A stretch of 6,731 nucleotides of DNA, from positions 1 to 6,731 of the forward strand of contig JAUZOB010000180.1 in NCBI GenBank assembly GCA_030706665.1, in the 5' to 3' direction. Position numbers and translations under genes: made by a program. This document shows, piece after piece, positions 5,726-6,731 of the stretch; position 1 is the stretch's first letter, and every line of letters starts with the position of its first letter. Below the pieces are notes generated by a model that saw only the letters and a program-made list of their open reading frames with translations, searched no databases and was not told where the DNA came from. This DNA comes from Bacteroidota bacterium. GTDB taxonomy: Bacteria; Bacteroidota; Bacteroidia; Bacteroidales; Prolixibacteraceae.

Positions 5726-6731
5726 CTAAAGTGATTCTATTGTTTTAAGATATCGATCAATATTCTCGGCAGCGTCCCGACCACTCTTAATTGCGCGAAC
5801 GACAAGACTGGCACCGGTAGCGGCATCACCTGCTGCAAATACTTTTGCTTTTGAAGTGCTGTGATCATCCCCAATACTCACATTTCCACGAGCATCGTAT
5901 TCCACGCTAAGGTCATTCAATAATCCTTCATGAACAGGATGTACAAATCCCATTGAAAGGAGGACAAGATCAGCCTGGATGATTTCTTCCGTACCCGGAA
6001 TTTCACGCATTGACATTCTTCCGTTTTCACTGACCCACTCAACCTGAACGACCTCGACACCGGTAACAACACCGTTTTCACCAAATATTCTTTTGGTGGT
6101 AAGGCTCCATCGTCTTTCACAACCTTCATGATGTGAACTTGAAGTTCTCAACACATTGGGCCAATAAGGCCATGGGTTATTTTCAGTACGATTAACAGGA
6201 GGCTTGGGCATAATCTCAATCTGAGTTACACTTGCAGCTTTATGACGGATAGAGGTACCCACACAGTCAGAACCGGTATCACCTCCACCGATAACAAGTA
6301 CCTTCTTATTTTTGGCATCAATGCGTTCCGCTGAAGGAATTTGTGCACCTCCGACAATCTGGTTCTGTTGTTTCAGGAATTCCAGTGCAAAGTACACCCC
6401 TTTCAATTCACGTCCTTCGACATTCAGATCACGAGGTTTCATGGCACCAACGGCAAGCAACACTGCATCATATTCTGATAGAAGTTTTTCTGCAGTAATA
6501 TCTTTTCCAACTGTTGTACTGGTCTGGAATCTGACTCCTTCTTCGTACATCAGTTCGATTCTGCGATCGATAATACTTTTGGTCAGTTTAAAATCAGGAA
6601 TTCCATAACGCAGTAATCCACCAACCCGGTCATCCTGTTCAAAGACAGTCACATTGTGTCCGGCCTGATTAAGCAGATCCGCTGCAGAAAGTCCGGTAGG
6701 ACCGGACCCGATAACAGCAATTTTATATTTC
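5726..6731 (-). CDS. gltD: glutamate synthase (NADPH) small subunit, N-terminus cut by window edge
   Basis: The FAD/NAD(P)H subunit of glutamate synthase, which passes electrons to the large GltB subunit for converting glutamine and 2-oxoglutarate to two glutamates. The frame is open from the right edge to a TAG at 5726-5728, with 334 codons visible. The first visible residues are KYKIAVIGSGPTG, the FAD-binding GxGxxG that in whole GltD proteins lies near residue 145-150, so the Fe-S-cluster N-terminal domain is outside. Then come VGGLLRYGIPDFKL, the second Rossmann motif VLVIGGGDTGSDCVG (about visible residues 144-158), NPWPYWPNVLRTSSSHHEGCER, and the C-terminal FAD segment VFAAGDAATGASLVV. 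The NPWPYWP and SSSHHEGCER stretches match the roughly 490-residue Gram-positive/Bacteroidota type. Shorter starts such as the GTG at 6652 are internal, because the FAD motif lies upstream of them. A gltB partner would be expected upstream, outside the window. Related GltD-like subunits of other oxidoreductases share the fold but less of this sequence. Confidence 0.94.
   Translation of the reverse strand, partial: KYKIAVIGSGPTGLSAADLLNQAGHNVTVFEQDDRVGGLLRYGIPDFKLTKSIIDRRIELMYEEGVRFQTSTTVGKDITAEKLLSEYDAVLLAVGAMKPRDLNVEGRELKGVYFALEFLKQQNQIVGGAQIPSAERIDAKNKKVLVIGGGDTGSDCVGTSIRHKAASVTQIEIMPKPPVNRTENNPWPYWPNVLRTSSSHHEGCERRWSLTTKRIFGENGVVTGVEVVQVEWVSENGRMSMREIPGTEEIIQADLVLLSMGFVHPVHEGLLNDLSVEYDARGNVSIGDDHSTSKAKVFAAGDAATGASLVVRAIKSGRDAAENIDRYLKTIESL

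Overview
The window looks like ordinary core chromosome from a member of the Bacteroidota, probably Bacteroidales-like. Four things point there: a DUF4290 gene directly upstream of murA, a secreted protein ending in the type B (CHU_C / gliding-motility-associated) type IX secretion sorting domain, promoter-like TAnnTTTG boxes instead of sigma70 -10 boxes, and starts that mostly lack a Shine-Dalgarno sequence. I see no mobile element, CRISPR array, tRNA or rRNA.

Layout from left to right. Positions 1-1193, minus strand: a DUF4290 gene followed after 23 bases by murA, which runs off the left edge with 187 codons visible. This MurA has Asp where fosfomycin-sensitive enzymes have the reactive Cys. 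Positions 1341-3641, minus strand: a full-length UvrD/PcrA DNA helicase, read from a GTG start. Positions 3642-3817: a divergent, AT-rich promoter region. Positions 3818-5098, plus strand: a 426-residue exported protein with signal peptide, a PKD-like domain and a T9SS type B C-terminal domain. Positions 5099-5725: a long intergenic stretch. It holds, on the plus strand, a perfect -7-like box, a series of hairpins and a strong intrinsic terminator, which together suggest an undescribed small RNA or a structured 3' UTR. It also holds a minus-strand terminator for the last gene. Positions 5726-6731, minus strand: the C-terminal two thirds of a glutamate synthase small subunit (GltD), cut by the right edge.

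The genes do not form one pathway. They are housekeeping functions (peptidoglycan precursor synthesis, DNA repair, ammonia assimilation) around one surface or secreted protein. The DUF4290-murA pair is the only convincing operon. The least explained part is the structured plus-strand segment at about 5133-5364. I see no clear evidence of a new multi-gene system.
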